From Strongylocentrotus purpuratus (lineage: Eukaryota > Echinodermata > Echinoidea > Camarodonta > Strongylocentrotidae): DNA of 64,000 nt. The position numbers and the translations under genes are program-made. The notes below the pieces were generated by a model. That model saw only the letters and a program-made list of their open reading frames with translations. It was not told the DNA's origin and did not search any database. Below are positions 13,266 to 25,200 of the stretch, one piece after another. The stretch covers positions 10,292,429-10,356,428 of the forward strand of contig NW_022145613.1 in the NCBI RefSeq assembly GCF_000002235.5, written 5' to 3'. Within the stretch, counting starts at the first letter, position 1. Each line of letters begins with the position of its first letter.

Positions 13266-14199
13266 ATTGGCTATGGATGATTTGAATTTATATAAATTAA
13301 ATTTAAAAAGTATTTCGGTCGCTATGTTATGTTCGACCCAATTAACACCTACATACATGAACATGTGCCTACATTATGTTTATATCGTTTTAGAGATTTT
13401 TTTTTTTAAAGATTGTCCATCTCTGGTCAAGGTGTTAATAGCGGCACGAGTACATACTACTACATTGTAGGTTCGCAATGAGAATTGACACCATTCCGGT
13501 GTTTACCCAATTAAAGAGGTGTTGTCAATCACCAAGAGTGGACTTCACTTTTATGACTGACAGGTATTGTGTAATGCACTCTTCTATGCATACGACCATA
13601 AGAAATTCTGATCATAATACAATTTCTCTCACCCTCGAGATATGAAGGCAAGCTGGAGCATTTTCCGGTGGGACAGTGGATTCGCTGCCTGAGAGACCTG
13701 TGCACACTGCACATATTGATTGGTAATTCAAACAAATCTGGTGTCAGCGAATTATGATGCAATACACAAGGACATTGACTGCTATTAGTGGCGTGATGGC
13801 TCTCTCGACCTTTCTCTTTCCGGACGTGGGTGGCTGACAATACCCGCAAACTTTCTGTAGTCCTTGGAAAACTTCCAAGAAGTCGACACGTTATTACGCT
13901 CCTTTTCATATCGCCCTCCTTATTCATTTCCCTCCATGCAGTATCCTGGCTCTCCAAGTTTCCTCTTACGATTATTTTTCTCCTTTGTGTTCTATGCCAC
14001 TGAAAAAGAGGGGTTCAGGGCTTAACATTATTTTGGGCCTTGTTTAAATTTTTCTCAAACAACAATGTTATTTCATCGTTATCTCATGCATCGTTTCCTT
14101 TCTTAACTTTCCGGTTATAAAAAGAACTACAGATGTTTTTTAAATTATATTTTGAGAGTATACATTGTAGTTGATCTGGCATCAAACTAACCGAAACCA

Positions 14200-14405
14200 C
14201 CGGAGTGTTGGCTCAGTCAGTAGAGCGTCCGCCTCACAACCGGGAGGTCGTGGGTTCGATATACCAAAAGACGTAAAAAGATGGGAGTTGTTGCTACCTT
14301 GTTTGGCGTTCAACAATGAGGGAGCAACGTCGATCTGGCGCTGCTCAGTGGCTGCCGGGCTCACGATCAATTGGGCAAAAAGAATTTCCGTTTCGGTTTA
14401 ATAAA
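14200..14405 (+). mobile_element. tRNA-derived SINE
   Basis: An A-box-like TGGCTCAGTCAGTAGAGC is followed 30 bp later by a B box with GTGGGTTCGAT, the internal pol III promoter arrangement of a tRNA. The tRNA-like head leads into an unrelated body of about 130 bp. The 3' end of the B-box arm does not pair as a real tRNA would, so this is a SINE and not a functional tRNA. Confidence 0.75.
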
Positions 14406-14460
14406 AAGACTATTAGGCTATTATTGATATTATTGACCTGTGAAAGTTGTAAGAAAAGTG

Positions 14461-14857
14461 TTTAAAGATGAAGTTGAGTTCTGGTCATGCGATTGCATTG
14501 TGAAAGAAACGGTGTGGAACCGACCAGAAAAGGTTGCTCATCTAGCATATAAGAATTTGTGTGTATCGCAGGGTTTTGGAATCATCAAAATGATAAGAAA
14601 TTTGGCCAAGTCTTGGTAAAGTTACACACACTGTATACAGAAAGATGTGTATGGGACTACACGAACACGTGGCGTAAAAAGCCGGGCCCCCGATTTTTAC
14701 GATGTTACATGCATATTTAGAATATGAAGGCATTTGAAGAGCCACTCTTTTCAGGGAACATGTCTTATCTGATGTTCTTCCACACTTGCATAATAAGAAT
14801 GAGTAACGCTCACAAATTATTTTTCACCTCTTCCCAGAACTCAACCTTCTCTTTAAA
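14461..14857. mobile_element. MITE of the 'TTGAGTTCTGG' family, copy 2
   Basis: The inverted ends AAGTTGAGTTCTGG and CCAGAACTCAACCTT bound about 395 bp, with the body shared with the copies at 18214 and 30508 in opposite orientation. Confidence 0.85.
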
Positions 14858-15226
14858 GGTAAAGACCAGTTATGGTCATGCAATTGCATTGTGAAAGAAA
14901 CGTTGTGGAATCGTTTAGAAAAGGTTGATCATCTAGCATCTAGCATCTGCAAGGTTCTGGAATCATCAAAATGATAAGAAATTTGGCCCATTCTTCGTAA
15001 AGTTACAAGCACTATACACAGAAAGATGTATATGGGACTACCCTATATCTCTCACAGACCATGAGAGAAACAAATTTACCAAATATATGAATTAGTAGGC
15101 GGTTTCCCGGCAAATTTTTTATCATCATGTATTAGTCAAAACATATTCTTTCACATGATTGGTAATGAGAGCTTCCATTTCATTTTTTGAAATTGGGGCG
15201 TTTCCAATACTGGTCTTTACCTTTAA
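14852..15226. mobile_element. Hybrid MITE with TTAAAGGTAAAGACCAGT ends
   Basis: The inverted ends TTTAAAGGTAAAGACCAG and CTGGTCTTTACCTTTAA are clear. The left half matches copy 2's left half (TCATGCAATTGCATTGTGAA), but after about 15045 the sequence is unrelated. It abuts and slightly overlaps the preceding element. Confidence 0.8.
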
Positions 15227-15260
15227 CCTTTATACCCCAGTCACACCAATGAGACCAAAA

Positions 15261-15314
15261 ACACACCGACAACACACCGACAACACACCGACAACACACC
15301 GACAACACACCGAA
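15261..15314. repeat. 11-bp minisatellite (ACACACCGACA)
   Basis: About five tandem units, nearly identical. Confidence 0.9.
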
Positions 15315-15357
15315 CCAACTCCTAATGGCAAAAGCTATTCGGTTTGATTGAAGTATT

Positions 15358-15610
15358 AAGGTAAAAATCTTTGAGTGACCGATTTTACCATACTAATTTT
15401 CCTCAATAGACTGTTGTGTTATAAAAACCGTTTGGAATACGGTTTTTGACATTTCAAATTCCAATCATAAATATCTTGATATTCAGACTTGCGATCGGCT
15501 TGTAAACGTCATGGGATTCCTGACTGACTTAAAGGTTTATAATTTTTGCAACATGAGCTAAATCCAGGACTTTGTTTTGAATCTGAGACAAAGATGCCCG
15601 ATCCCTTTAA
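15358..15610. mobile_element. Truncated copy of the TIR element at 62265
   Basis: Matches the right two-thirds of 62265-62650: AAATCTTTGAGTGACCG, ATAAATATCTTGATA, and the end GATCCCTTTAA. The left inverted end is missing. Confidence 0.8.
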
Positions 15611-15967
15611 TAATTGTAATATACTGGGGGATGTTCCTTTGTAAATATAATGTGGAGCAATAAGAATTCCAGCCTATCCCGAATAACCCTATAATCATTT
15701 AACTCATCATGACGACTAGATTTCAGAGGAATTCAAGACCGTCCATATGAGCTTGCATTCCATCCTCTCTTTTTGGAATATTGGGTTGAGTCTTATTACC
15801 CTTTATCATCTTTCATTCCCGAATTGTGATGAGAGGGATCATTCAGGATCGTCTATATCAGATCTAGGCCTTCTCGATACATGTATAGTCAATAGACCCA
15901 GTCCAAAACCGTTAGGTTGAGAGTGGGAAAACCTACTTCACAGTCTGCAGGGAACCAGGCTAATATA

Positions 15968-16160
15968 CAGTGCGTCCAAGAAAAAACGAAACCGAGAATT
16001 ATTGATGTTTTATCATAACTTAATCACAATTATAATTAATAAATGACACATATTCGTAAAGCTTAGATCTTTCTCTTTCATTTGATGCAACTCATATGCT
16101 GCATATGTCACGCATGAGTGATTAATAACAATTTTAAGAAAGGGCACCACTGAAAAAGTC
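15968..16160. mobile_element. Mariner-like element end
   Basis: Starts CAGTGCGTCCAAGAAAAAAC after TA, and shares about 170 bp with the complete short element at 32260. The right inverted end was not found, so the right border is unclear. Confidence 0.65.
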
Positions 16161-16599
16161 ATTTGGTAAACGGTATCAGAATTTTTTTAAAGAGTAAACC
16201 ACATTTCTAGAAAGTTCATTTTCTGCCCTAGCTTTCATAATGACACCTCAATCAGGAAAAATGAGCCAGGAAAAACAAAGATCTGTTTGTTTTAAGTATA
16301 ATGCTTGCATTTCCATAATTGTATTAAACGAATTCGTTTTCACTGGCTGCCTGCCGTAGCAACAAACAACAAACTCCGTTTAGTTAACGATTAGTAATGC
16401 ATGAAGTATTTCGTCTTCTCAATAGACCAGTTCACGGTTAGCACATTACTGCAATGACCCCGAATATCCACAGATCTTCAAAACATGAAGAGATCCCACT
16501 TTGTTCATTTTGAAATAATCACTCCTACAGCGATGGAGGTGCTATATAAATAACCTTTGTTTCCCCTTTTCAAAGAATACTTCCACCTGTGTATCATGG

Positions 16600-17045
16600 G
16601 TTGCGTTTATCTAGGAAATTTTTGGCTAGAATCAGGTTTCTCAAACGTCTTTCAGGCAAATTTAGAAGTAGATAAACGCAAAGCCTTTTTCAAACGTCTT
16701 TAGATATGGGCATATCAAAAGACGCAAAAAGGTGCGTTTTGTATGTGACATACAGCCAGAATCACGTTTCTGAGAGGTCGATAAACGCAAAGCTGTTTTG
16801 AACGTCACATACAAATAGGACCACACAGGTGTTGTGTACAAGCATGTGTGTGAATTTGACCTCCGAGAAACTGTCTGCTTCCCGGGTCAAAACAGCTGGG
16901 CAGACACAAGGCCTTTATTTTGAATCGTGAAGAGTAGATAAACGCGACATCCCGCAAATCACGATCGTATAGTGGGGTATGATAGTGGGGTTCGATAGTG
17001 GGGTACGATATGTACATATCTAGTGGCAAGCCTAGATAAACGCGC
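16600..17045. mobile_element. TIR element with repeated AGATAAACGC motifs
   Basis: The inverted ends GCGTTTATCTAGG and CCTAGATAAACGC lie between copies of TCATGG (16594-16599 and 17046-17051), a possible 6-bp target duplication. Three more GATAAACGC copies lie inside (about 16672, 16781 and 16935). There is no transposase. Confidence 0.7.
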
Positions 17046-17447
17046 TCATGGAGTGCACTAAATGTGCATGAATGAATAGTGATTATATAACTTTCATGAG
17101 CACGTATCTAGTATTTCGTCTCCGTGTTTTTCAAAATTGGTTCTGCAATGCCCTTTATCTGCTCAGGCCTTGTGGTCCACTCCAGTTGACAATTTTTTCA
17201 GCAACAGGAAAACGGATATCCTATTTCTGAGAATCAGACTCAGTTTTATCGTCTACCCGACTGTTTTGTTTTGGGATATCTGAAATCAGGTGGACATCAG
17301 CAATTTACTAATTTCCTGAATCCGTTATCTACACATGTCACGTCTATCATGAAAAGATACGTTTTCGATGTACAGTGTATGTAATTGCTGGCATAAAATA
17401 CAGCTAAGTCGATTGGTAATTCTTTTTCACAGTCATGTCGATGTAAA

Positions 17448-17598
17448 TGTAATGCTACGGTCACAAAGGTTCGTATACGAACGAAAATTTCGTACGAATC
17501 TCCCTGTTTTTCCATTGTCTTCCCGAATTTCCATTGTTTAAAAATCGTTCGTACAGCGTTCGTAGCATTTCGTAATGGCATTTGTGACCGAGACTTTA
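17448..17598. mobile_element. 151-bp TIR element (GGTCACAAA ends)
   Basis: The ends CTACGGTCACAAA and TTTGTGACCGAG are inverted, with further internal inversion (TTCGTACGAA-type). A partial second copy, in opposite orientation, lies at 25952-26080. Confidence 0.75.
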
Positions 17599-18213
17599 GC
17601 AATAAAAAGACCCGTCTTCTCAAAGTGTGTGATGAACGGCTCGCCATAATTGAACATAATAATTAAATGATATCCCCCTCGTAAAAAACCATGACTGCTA
17701 GTTTTACAAAGCAATCACTTATATTGATTAACTACATTTTTCATTGATTAAAAAAACGACTTTTAAATTAGAAAATTATAGCAAGCTATGATGATTACAA
17801 AAATCTATAATTTGGCATCATGATTGATTAATTCTCATTGCTGAGGTATTTTTTCATTCTGAATGAATCGTATTGGAAAGGGCATGCGTAACATTTTTAA
17901 TTGGATTCTTCCTTATTTCTTTACAAGTTGTAATCTTCATTGTGTATTTTATTCAGCCTTTATGGCGAAGGATTCGAATACAGTTAACAATTAAATTATA
18001 TTATATTCCCTTTGGAAATTTAGTGCTCTGTGCGCGTTTTTCGTAACTCAACAATGAAAGGAGGAATGTAATGAATGAGGGCTTTGTTGAATACTTTTAG
18101 ATGAAAGCTTCAACACTTTGCCGTATTCTCAATCAACATGAATCAAATTTTTACAAACTTAAAAAATACCAAACCTTGTAAGGGTATGGAACTATGAATA
18201 ATTTAGTTATTAA

Positions 18214-18615
18214 AGATAATCTTGAGTTCTGGTTTAAAAAAAAAAAATTCTCACGGAATCAAACGGAACTTACACTGAATGTTAAAGATTACAAATAAAA
18301 TGTCATTTGCCAAACAATCTTGGTAGAACATTGTATACTGGCTAAAGTAATGAGCATAGAAAGATAAGGAAATTAAGGTAAGTAGGCCCGACACTATTTG
18401 TGTAGTCCCATACATCTTTCTGTGTACAGTGCTTGTTACTGTACCAAGACTGGGCCACATTTATTATGATTTTGATGACTCCAGAACTTTGCAGTACACA
18501 CCAATACTTACACTGTATGTGCTACATGTACATGTAGATGATCATCCTTTTCTGATCGATTCCACAACGTTTCTCTCACAATGCAATCGCATGACCAGAA
18601 CTCAACTTTATCTGT
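18214..18615. mobile_element. MITE of the 'TTGAGTTCTGG' family, copy 3
   Basis: The ends AGATAATCTTGAGTTCTGGT and ACCAGAACTCAACTTTATCT are inverted. Its body is about 90% like 30508-30903 by eye. Confidence 0.88.
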
Positions 18616-18834
18616 AACCGTATGGCCAATGCCTGTATAAATCATGGAATAATTGCTTTAGATAGCCGAGGACATGCTACTTAATATTCTGCATGCCGGA
18701 ATTATGAAGTTATTCGAGTCGTGTTACAATCTAGCAGACAGAAACATGAATACGTGCACCCATGATTGTCAAATAATATAATGATTAATAATGTTTAATG
18801 GTGAAACTTGATGCATCAAACTTACTGGTATCTC

Positions 18835-18902
18835 ATCTCTCTTTCTCTCTGTGTCTCTCTCTGTCTCTCTGTCTCTCTCTCTCATTCTCTCTCTCTCTCT
18901 CT
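18835..18902. repeat. (CT)n tract at the 3' end of the intron
   Basis: CTCT/CTGT repeats that also act as the polypyrimidine tract of the acceptor at 18911-18913. Confidence 0.85.
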
Positions 18903-18913
18903 TCATCGTGCAG

Positions 18914-18966
18914 GTCTCTCCTCTTTAGACGCGACGAAAAATCCAGGCAACGCGAATTCCAACAAC
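18914..18966 (+). other. Part of 5' UTR (or upstream coding) of the SLCO4A1-like gene
   Basis: A long CT tract (about 18835-18902) ends in the acceptor TGCAG at 18909-18913, and the exon continues to the ATG at 18967. No stop interrupts this 53-nt stretch in the gene's frame, so it could be translated if an upstream exon ends with one leftover base. Upstream exons are not firmly identified. Confidence 0.65.
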
Positions 18967-19299
18967 ATGGTCCAATCAGAACAGGTTGGGTCACGTGACT
19001 CGCTCACCAACAACGAGCAGGACGTCCCAGCCGACGTGCAGACGATCGGCGATATCGATATCGGATTATCGAACGTCTCGGCTGTTGAACTGAACAAGCG
19101 CGCGCCCGCCAGCAAAGGAACCGCGGTGCGCATCGAGTTCGACGATGGTGTTACCTTGCAGAAGAAAGGTGTTCACAATGGGACCCACAAGCTCAACGGC
19201 GAAATGATAACAGAGGCGGATGATGCTGAGGAGGAAGAGGAGGAGGAAGATGACAACCCCCAGTGCGGTTGGCACAAGTGGAGACCAAAATGTATTCAG
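18967..19299 (+). CDS. SLCO4A1: SLCO4A1-like coding exon 1 (residues 1-111)
   Basis: This exon encodes the cytoplasmic N-terminus. It ends in a run of seven Glu flanked by Asp (about 85-96), then NPQCGWHKWRPKCIQ just before helix 1. The same Cys-Gly-Trp then basic arrangement is familiar from SLCO4A1. The donor is CAG|GTAAAC at 19300, phase 0. The intron begins with (AAAC)n and a poly(C) tract within 60 bp. Confidence 0.88.
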
Positions 19300-22200
19300 G
19301 TAAACAAACAAACAAACAAACAAATAATTGTAGAACAATTACGCACTCTGAACCCCCCCCCCCCCCCCCCCCCACTGAGCTAACCTACAGTTGACTCCTT
19401 GGAAGGTTACCACCTTTCCACCAACTCCATGTACTCTTACTTTCATTTTATTTTCCTTTAATTTGATTATATTCCAGAATGGGGACTTTTGCTTCTGCAA
19501 GTCCGGAAATAACATTTCTCCGAATGCGGTAACTGATAATATTTGCTTGGGTGTCATTTACTTCGGATTGTACTTTTCCAATTATAAAGGATAAGGGTAA
19601 TTAATAGCTATGGTTTCTAAACTTGTGGTTTTAGTTTCAGATTTAAGTTAATTTAAGGTATTGTTATGAATGTTGTTTGATTTAAAGGGACTTTGTAACA
19701 TTGTTCAGATGAGAGAAAATGGTGCTAAGGTAGTGACTTGCTAGATGCTAGATGTACAACTAAAGATAATCTGAAAGTTTAAGTGAAAAACAAACCATTA
19801 ATAATGATAACAAATTGAAAAAAATGATCTGTTCGATTCCAGAATTCTCCCAACTATATTATTACATTTTGATTAAAGTGTAGGTCATTGAAAATCGTCA
19901 CAAAGCAATAAATTGGCTCTATATACCATTCCAAAGATTGAAGAATTAAAATATTTTTAAAAGACTGCTCTATGTCTTATTTTCATGGAAAACGGTTGGG
20001 AAAATACAAAAATTGGTTGGGAGAATAATGTAACAGGGTTTCGCATAGTGGCGCCTTCAAAGAAAACCATAAATATCTTTGTGGTTTGCGAATTTTTAAA
20101 GGATTTTTTGCATGTTAGAGGGTATGTACGGTAGAAGGAATATAAGAAGTAACATTTCATACAAAAATCACGCATTTTTTCATCAACCTTCGACAATGTT
20201 ACCGAGTCACTTAAAGGGTTGATGCTGGGGGTTCAGCAAGTTTAGAAACGTGACAGCAGAGCAATTGTTACGGGTGCATGTGTCATGGAATCCGGAACGC
20301 CTGAGCTTGGAAAACTATCTTGTCACTTTAATTATTACTCGATACAACTACGACCAGCATGATGACTTCCAGTGCCGTAGTTATAATTGGGGGGGGGGGG
20401 GGGTCATGAGGCCCCGTTCAACTGAATAGCGCAAAAGAACGTAGAGAAAAAAGAGGGGGAGAGGAGAGGGAGGGAGGGGAGGCAATACAGATTATTCTAC
20501 ATTCTACACCTTAACCCGTAGACGACGGCGGCCTCTCTCTCGCAAATCATTCACCTAGTAAAGTTCGCGCGAAATGTGCTCTTCGAACGACACCAGTGTC
20601 CGCCTCCCCTTCAATTATTGGAGTCACGCTACACCAGTGATAATTACTCCTCAATAAAGACGACCACTCGTTACATACTGGACGACGGGTAACTAATGAC
20701 ATGTGTCTTTTGGTTCGACGTCTTCCATGTTGGTTAGAGTCGGTTGATTTTCTACGTGGTTAGTTATGCAGATTATGTTGCCGAGTTGTGCAACACGTGC
20801 TTCCCGGTCAATGTTCCTACAAATTCCTCCATAAACTGAAGCTTGGAGCAATTTTGCCGGAGAAAATGTTGGGAGCACCGGTTGCGTTCTCCGGATCATC
20901 CGAAGAACAATGACGACCGGTTTGTAACCGTCTTGCCAACCGAGTTGGTAGTCCCAAGGGAGGGTGTGGATGGGGTGTCCTCCAAACAAAAAAACGACCA
21001 TAGACCTCTACGAAAAAAAACGCCTTGATCCTTGGTGACTATATGGGCATACTGTTTCCTTCAACTGGATGAAAGAAGTGTGTCCCTTTATTCACAACCA
21101 AGTGTTCAAATTTCAGAATGAAACCATTAATTGGTCAGACCATACTATTACGTCTATGGTCAGACTCAGAGCTTAATAGGTAATAATCGGATGAACACGA
21201 TTCGATATCAAATCTGATATGCAAACACTGCGTACAGTCATTATTCAGGGGCTAAGTAATGGCCTCGTTACTGTGAGGCCCCAGGATAAAAATCGTGTCG
21301 ATCAGCTATATTAGTGCCCTTTTTTGAGGCATTAATCCTAATTACTGTCAATTATGATTTAAGGACGTAGGTTCCCTAGCTGATTAACATAGTAGCACAC
21401 ATATGATTTAGCAGTCATGCAAAACAAACACTCGCAAATTAATATTCAATAAAATCTGAGAATGTATGCCATTATCTAGATCTATTAAGAAATAAATAAT
21501 TTTTTTAATCCTTTCCTAAACTGGGGTAAAAATAAATATTCCACCATTATGACCAACAGTGTAGTTTGTCATTTATTATTGTTTCTTACATTTAATTAAG
21601 TATCTTAATTTGTTTGCAAATCTTAAAAGATTGATTTAAACAATAATAACATAAATAAAGAAAGAAAACTATCCATGTACATTGTAGATTGTAATCGTAC
21701 CACACCTCCCAACGCTCCAGGAAGTTTAAGGCAAATAATATTTGCAAAATCGACATACGTCTTATTGCCACACAGATACTGTACAGCACATATAAAAATC
21801 AAGGTTCAATATAGTTCTACACGCACGATATGTTGCGGATTTTAGTATGAATGATTAAATTACATGTATGGTCGGGTCTATTCAGAGGCTGCAGAGTGAG
21901 TCACGAACATCTTTGTACATACGGAACTACGAACATTTTATAAACATCATTCATTCATGAAACATCGTGGGTAATAGTTTTTTTGGCGTACAGCCAAGAA
22001 GCACTTTTCTCACAACACCATAGTGACTTCGTTGTTACCATAGCAACGCGTGTACGGTGGATTGATATTTTCACCAAGACTCAAGACTCAAGGACATTGT
22101 TGTGAATCGTCTAAAAGGGGGAATATGACAATGAGTCAGTACTTGGTTGAATGAATGATGTACATGACTGTATACAGTATATATGTTTTAATAATCACTT

Positions 22201-25200
22201 TTGATAGACTGATTCAGCGCGTATTGTGACATTCAATGTCCGTATGTGACAATTCCCGTTTAAAAAATGAAATACACTGTACATGCATAGACTAATACTT
22301 AAACGCTGTTGTTTTTTTTCGGGGGAAGGGGTTATTTGTTGTTTCTTTTATTTTCTTTTGTTTATTTGTTTGTTATTTTGTTCATTGACAAATCATTGTA
22401 CATTTAACCGATGAATACTTCCTGTGTCTGTTATTCTTTAGAATTGTCATTATCATACAACATGTTCTCTGGAAATTTTACATCTGAATTTGAACTATTT
22501 TGGGAATTTGTTTCTGGAGGACTTATCCTTAAATTAAATAACCTTTACTAGTTTGGGAGCATTCGTACATTTTGAACCCAAGACGAATTAAATATCATTC
22601 TTACAAATACAACATATTATATCGCATATATCGTACTGTTAATAAGCATTGTCTATATACTCAGTGGAGCCTGGAGGCGTTGGCATGTACAGTATGACTA
22701 ACATAATCATAATGTGCTCAAAACTAAAGTATAGGGATCTTCTGGTTCAAATAGTTTAGTCAAGTTTCCATCTTTTCCCCCTAATTTGAAATCAGCATGT
22801 TCATGTTGATCTCGTTCAGTATCTTCCGTGTCTATTTTAGAGCCATAGATTTAGTGACCAAACACTCATAACTTTCTTATTATTACTGGTCCGATTTATT
22901 ACAAACTTTCTCCTTGTTGTTTCTCGAATTGTTTCCTGTCTTCATACAAAGGAACGTATTACAAGGGTTGGATTACGTTTTAACGGAAAGGTTGCACCTG
23001 TTTTAGTATGATCCTCAGATTTACTTCCTTGTCTGGCATTTAAAAAGAGTCTTTTGACTTCAGTTATAATTGCCTCCTTTTCTTCGTACGTTTACACGCT
23101 GAATTCTTCATTACCGTCAACTCTATTACGTAACGGCAAATTATGTAAAAGCATTATAGGCTTGGCTAAAATGCGCGTGTCAGACAGTTGGATTTTGCCT
23201 GGTAGTCTACACTAGACTCTTGTGGATGGTGAGAATTAATTAAAAGTTCAATAAATTTCCTGGTTCTACATAAAAAGGTACTTCAATTAAACAACTGACT
23301 TCAGACACACATCAAAAACAGAATTTACCTTCTCCTATTAATAATCAATAGACACATAAAAGGAAGCGACAGTGCATCAATTGTGATTAGTTTCATAGAC
23401 ACAAGTACTCGATAAGTGGATTTATGAAGTTCCATAAGTGAATCTAAACAGGAATTGTGAATATGATTTATGTGAAATGTATTTGATAAGTGGATTGAGC
23501 AAGTTTCATAAGTGAATCTGAAAAGCAATTATGCAAATTAATGACTTATGTGAATCACATATTTCTATGGTGTATGGTCCTCATTATTGTGAACAATACA
23601 AATATCAATTCACCTGTATACACACAATACCGTTTTATTTCACACATGGTATGGGAATGGATGGTGCTATGTACATGTACATAGTCTTGTATATTTCTTT
23701 GTATAGATAAGCCATGATTGATGATCATAATCTCTGTTTCCAATATGGGCGTAATGAAACGATGTATTTTTATATTTTAGTATAAAGTGGGTAAACGAAC
23801 GGCAACGGGTGAAAACACAGAATTTAATTGTGTGGCCTTCAATTTCAAATGCTGTGGGGAATCTCAAATGGTAGCAACAGCAACAAAAATGACAGCAACA
23901 ATAACAGGTTTTGACATGTTTTATGGCTTCATTTGCAACGAGAAAGTGTGATTTGGATGTATAATTATGTATGCAGCTGCGGCATTAAAGCTGCTCATAT
24001 TTTAATAGGAAAAAAAACGAACATGTTAAATAGGAAGGAGGAGGCCCTTTTTTTCCCTTTAAAATGGCCGCTCAAAATGGCCGCTCGGTACATTTTCCCT
24101 CACAGTCGGGCTATTTTTCAAGATGGCCGCCGGCATTTTTTTTTCAATCATTAATTCAGAAATAGATCAAAAGCGGGTGGGGACGCTAAAAATGAATATT
24201 TTGTTTTTTTTAGTTGGCTTAATATATACATAAATTAGTACGTCATACATTCACATGCAAGACTGTCGCAGTACAATCTCAAACATAACATTGCATGCGA
24301 ATTGATGTCTGTGAATGATCCCCTGCTGTTCGATGAGCTCCGTTTATAATGTTCAGAGTACATGAATAAAATACCGTCATAATTAATGTATTGTCTGGTA
24401 CAAACTCCTTGCAAATTAATTAGTTAATAAGTTTCTGGTCGATTCTATTCCATCGCGGAATTTCCTGACAATAGAAATTTCAGACAAGGGAGCACATCAT
24501 GCATGGCTTCATCATTTTGTACAAAGGTCTGCTAAATCCACACAATATTTCAAATTAATTTTGTAGGAAAGGCATATACACATGTACATGTACTTGTATG
24601 TACAGCGACAGCAAGCCACCATACGTAATAATATACCTTGACGTGAAAATCTATATAAGTGGTATTACATAATGAGACCTACATTCCTGATTTCATCGGC
24701 AATCATCATGAGAAGACTTGCAAAATAACGAAGAACAAAGTCTTAGTTACATAATTATATCCAATTTTTATTGTTATTATTGTTATTTTATTTTATTATT
24801 TTGGGAAATTTGTTAATAGTTGCCAAGAAAATAAATCAGAAGATTGGTAAAATATCGCTATTTTGTGAATGCAATATACAAGATAGTGTCATTGAAGGTG
24901 GTGTTTCACCCTTATCGGCAGAGTTTAAAATCTGATTTGTTTTATTTCGAGGGGGGGGGGGGTGTTAAACATTTTAGGCTCATTTGTCGGTAAAATTGCC
25001 CGGCCCCCCCCCCCCCCCCTCCGGGAACAGAGGGATACCATGCGTGTTCCTAAAATCTCCGGCTCGTATAACAAAAGAAAAAGGTCTACCCGTATTGACT
25101 TTACACACCGGACTTTTGCTGAAGGGGGGGGGGGGGGGGGTTGCTGGGAACACGCACATGCGTACCCTAAATAACACTGAGTGGGGGGGGGGGGGGTAAA

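Noticed and set aside
13529-13957. 142-codon minus-strand open frame, among the longest outside the gene
   Set aside because: No familiar motif, no splice context, and ordinary composition for chance; a protein search would decide.
14200-14272. Functional tRNA gene
   Set aside because: A and B boxes are present, but the acceptor stem does not close and an unrelated body follows; it fits a SINE.
20693-21001. 102-codon minus-strand open frame in intron 1
   Set aside because: No recognised domain; probably chance in a slightly CpG-richer stretch.
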